From an uncultured bacterium (lineage in GTDB: Bacteria > Bacillota > Clostridia > Christensenellales > Borkfalkiaceae), in NCBI GenBank assembly GCA_934871445.1, contig CAKXBD010000038.1, positions 1 through 5,893 on the forward strand: a stretch of 5,893 nucleotides of DNA, given 5' to 3'. The notes under the pieces were generated by a model. That model did not search any database. It was not told the DNA's origin and was given only the letters and a program-made list of their open reading frames with translations. Below are positions 5,291 to 5,893 of this stretch, in pieces. Position numbers and translations under genes: made by a program. Each line of letters begins with the position of its first letter. Within the stretch, counting starts at the first letter, position 1.

Positions 5291-5893
5291 TTATTTAGAA
5301 AGGCGTGCGTTATAGCGATCCAGCGACGTTTGTTTCATCGCGATCATTTTTTCGATTCCCATCTTTTTCAATTCTTCCTGGAATTTAGAAAATTCTATGG
5401 GCGAATTTCCCGTAATATAATCGAAAATATAATCCTGAACTTCTTCCTGAATCTCTTGCATGACTTCCCCGAATTCCTTTCCTTCCTCCGAAGTCAGAGA
5501 AGTGACGGGCAGAACCCAGTCGGCATCGCAGCCTTCCGTCCAGGTCTTCATAGCAGCCTGTTCCTTTTGAGTGGATACCTGTTTTTCTCTATCAATGTCA
5601 TAGAAACAAGGAAATCCTTGCGCGGAATATTTCTTGACACAATCGGAAGGCGCCAGAGTTTCATTGTCAGTAACTTTTTCCGTATAATGCGGGTTTCCGT
5701 CCTTATCGAGCGTATAGGTATCCCCTTCTATTCCGTAGCTCATCAGGAGGCTTCCTTCCTCGGAATACAAATAGTCAAACCACTTCATCACATCGTCAAT
5801 TTTATCTTTGGGAAGCTTATCGGTAATGACCGCATAATTTCCCGCCCGATTTGCTTTTTGCCGAATATGCATTTCGTCCGACTCGTTGATTTT
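5291..5893 (-). CDS. Extracellular sugar-binding protein of ABC importer (C-terminal 200 residues)
   Basis: The frame is open through the right edge, so the N-terminus, with the lipoprotein signal expected in this family, is missing. The 200 visible residues belong to the family 1 solute-binding proteins of the LplA/YtcQ type, which present an oligosaccharide to the two permeases encoded next. Recognisable parts are NYAVITDKLPKDKIDDVMKWFDYLYSEEGSLLMSYGIEG (visible residues 19-57, a hallmark block of the family) and the end FSKFQEELKKMGIEKMIAMKQTSLDRY (168-194). The ATG at 5872 lies inside that family's conserved region with coding sequence continuing upstream, so it is internal and not a start. 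Stop TAA at 5293-5291 is followed by a 62-nt gap with the hairpin at 5251-5280 before the first permease. Ligand-contact residues are mostly in the missing part, so the sugar cannot be named. Confidence 0.93.
   Translation of the reverse strand, partial: KINESDEMHIRQKANRAGNYAVITDKLPKDKIDDVMKWFDYLYSEEGSLLMSYGIEGDTYTLDKDGNPHYTEKVTDNETLAPSDCVKKYSAQGFPCFYDIDREKQVSTQKEQAAMKTWTEGCDADWVLPVTSLTSEEGKEFGEVMQEIQEEVQDYIFDYITGNSPIEFSKFQEELKKMGIEKMIAMKQTSLDRYNARLSK

Noticed and set aside
5870..5872. ATG at 5872 as the start of the binding-protein gene
   Set aside because: Coding continues upstream to the edge in the same frame (KINESDE), the ATG lies inside a conserved family block, and no signal peptide follows it.
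1..5893. CRISPR arrays, tRNA or rRNA genes, insertion sequences, phage or attachment sites
   Set aside because: I saw no regularly spaced repeats, transposase-like frames, terminal inverted repeats or tRNA-like folds. Apart from the gaps described, the window is densely packed with the genes listed.

Overview
The window is bacterial. It looks like a low-to-mid GC Firmicute, most likely one of the gut Clostridia. This is inferred from strong GGAGG-type ribosome binding sites, a perfect sigma-A-type promoter, a sugar importer of the LplABC/YtcQP type without its own ATPase, and a MarR-ABC-ABC drug-exporter operon. The sequence does not fix the genus. All supported genes lie on the minus strand, so transcription runs from high to low coordinates.

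From the right edge: (1) 5893-3311 is the distal part of a carbohydrate (CUT1-type) ABC importer operon. It holds the C-terminal 200 residues of a solute-binding protein, then two permeases with EAA loops. A 13-bp perfect hairpin lies between the binding-protein gene and the first permease, and a strong intrinsic terminator at 3283-3247 ends the operon. No ATPase gene is present, as expected for importers that borrow a shared MsmX-type ATPase. (2) 3202-1 is a separate operon. A consensus promoter is overlapped by two copies of an 18-bp pseudopalindrome, probably the operators of the MarR-family regulator encoded first (3132-2659). It is followed by two half-size ABC exporter subunits. The first is complete (2495-759) and has a degenerate ATP site (Asp for the catalytic Glu, Gln for the switch His). 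The second (755 to the left edge) is cut off before its nucleotide-binding domain. Together they should form a heterodimeric multidrug-type exporter repressed by the MarR protein, with its ligand relieving repression.

The most unusual part is the 163-nt gap between the MarR gene and the first exporter gene. It holds a short ORF that starts 6 nt after the MarR stop and breaks at a UGA. A second short reading frame then continues it in the +1 frame (CSGLLKSLEKPKVLEVRFL), and two possible RNA hairpins overlap the same stretch. This looks like a leader or attenuator element, or a decayed or frameshifted leader peptide gene, rather than random spacer.
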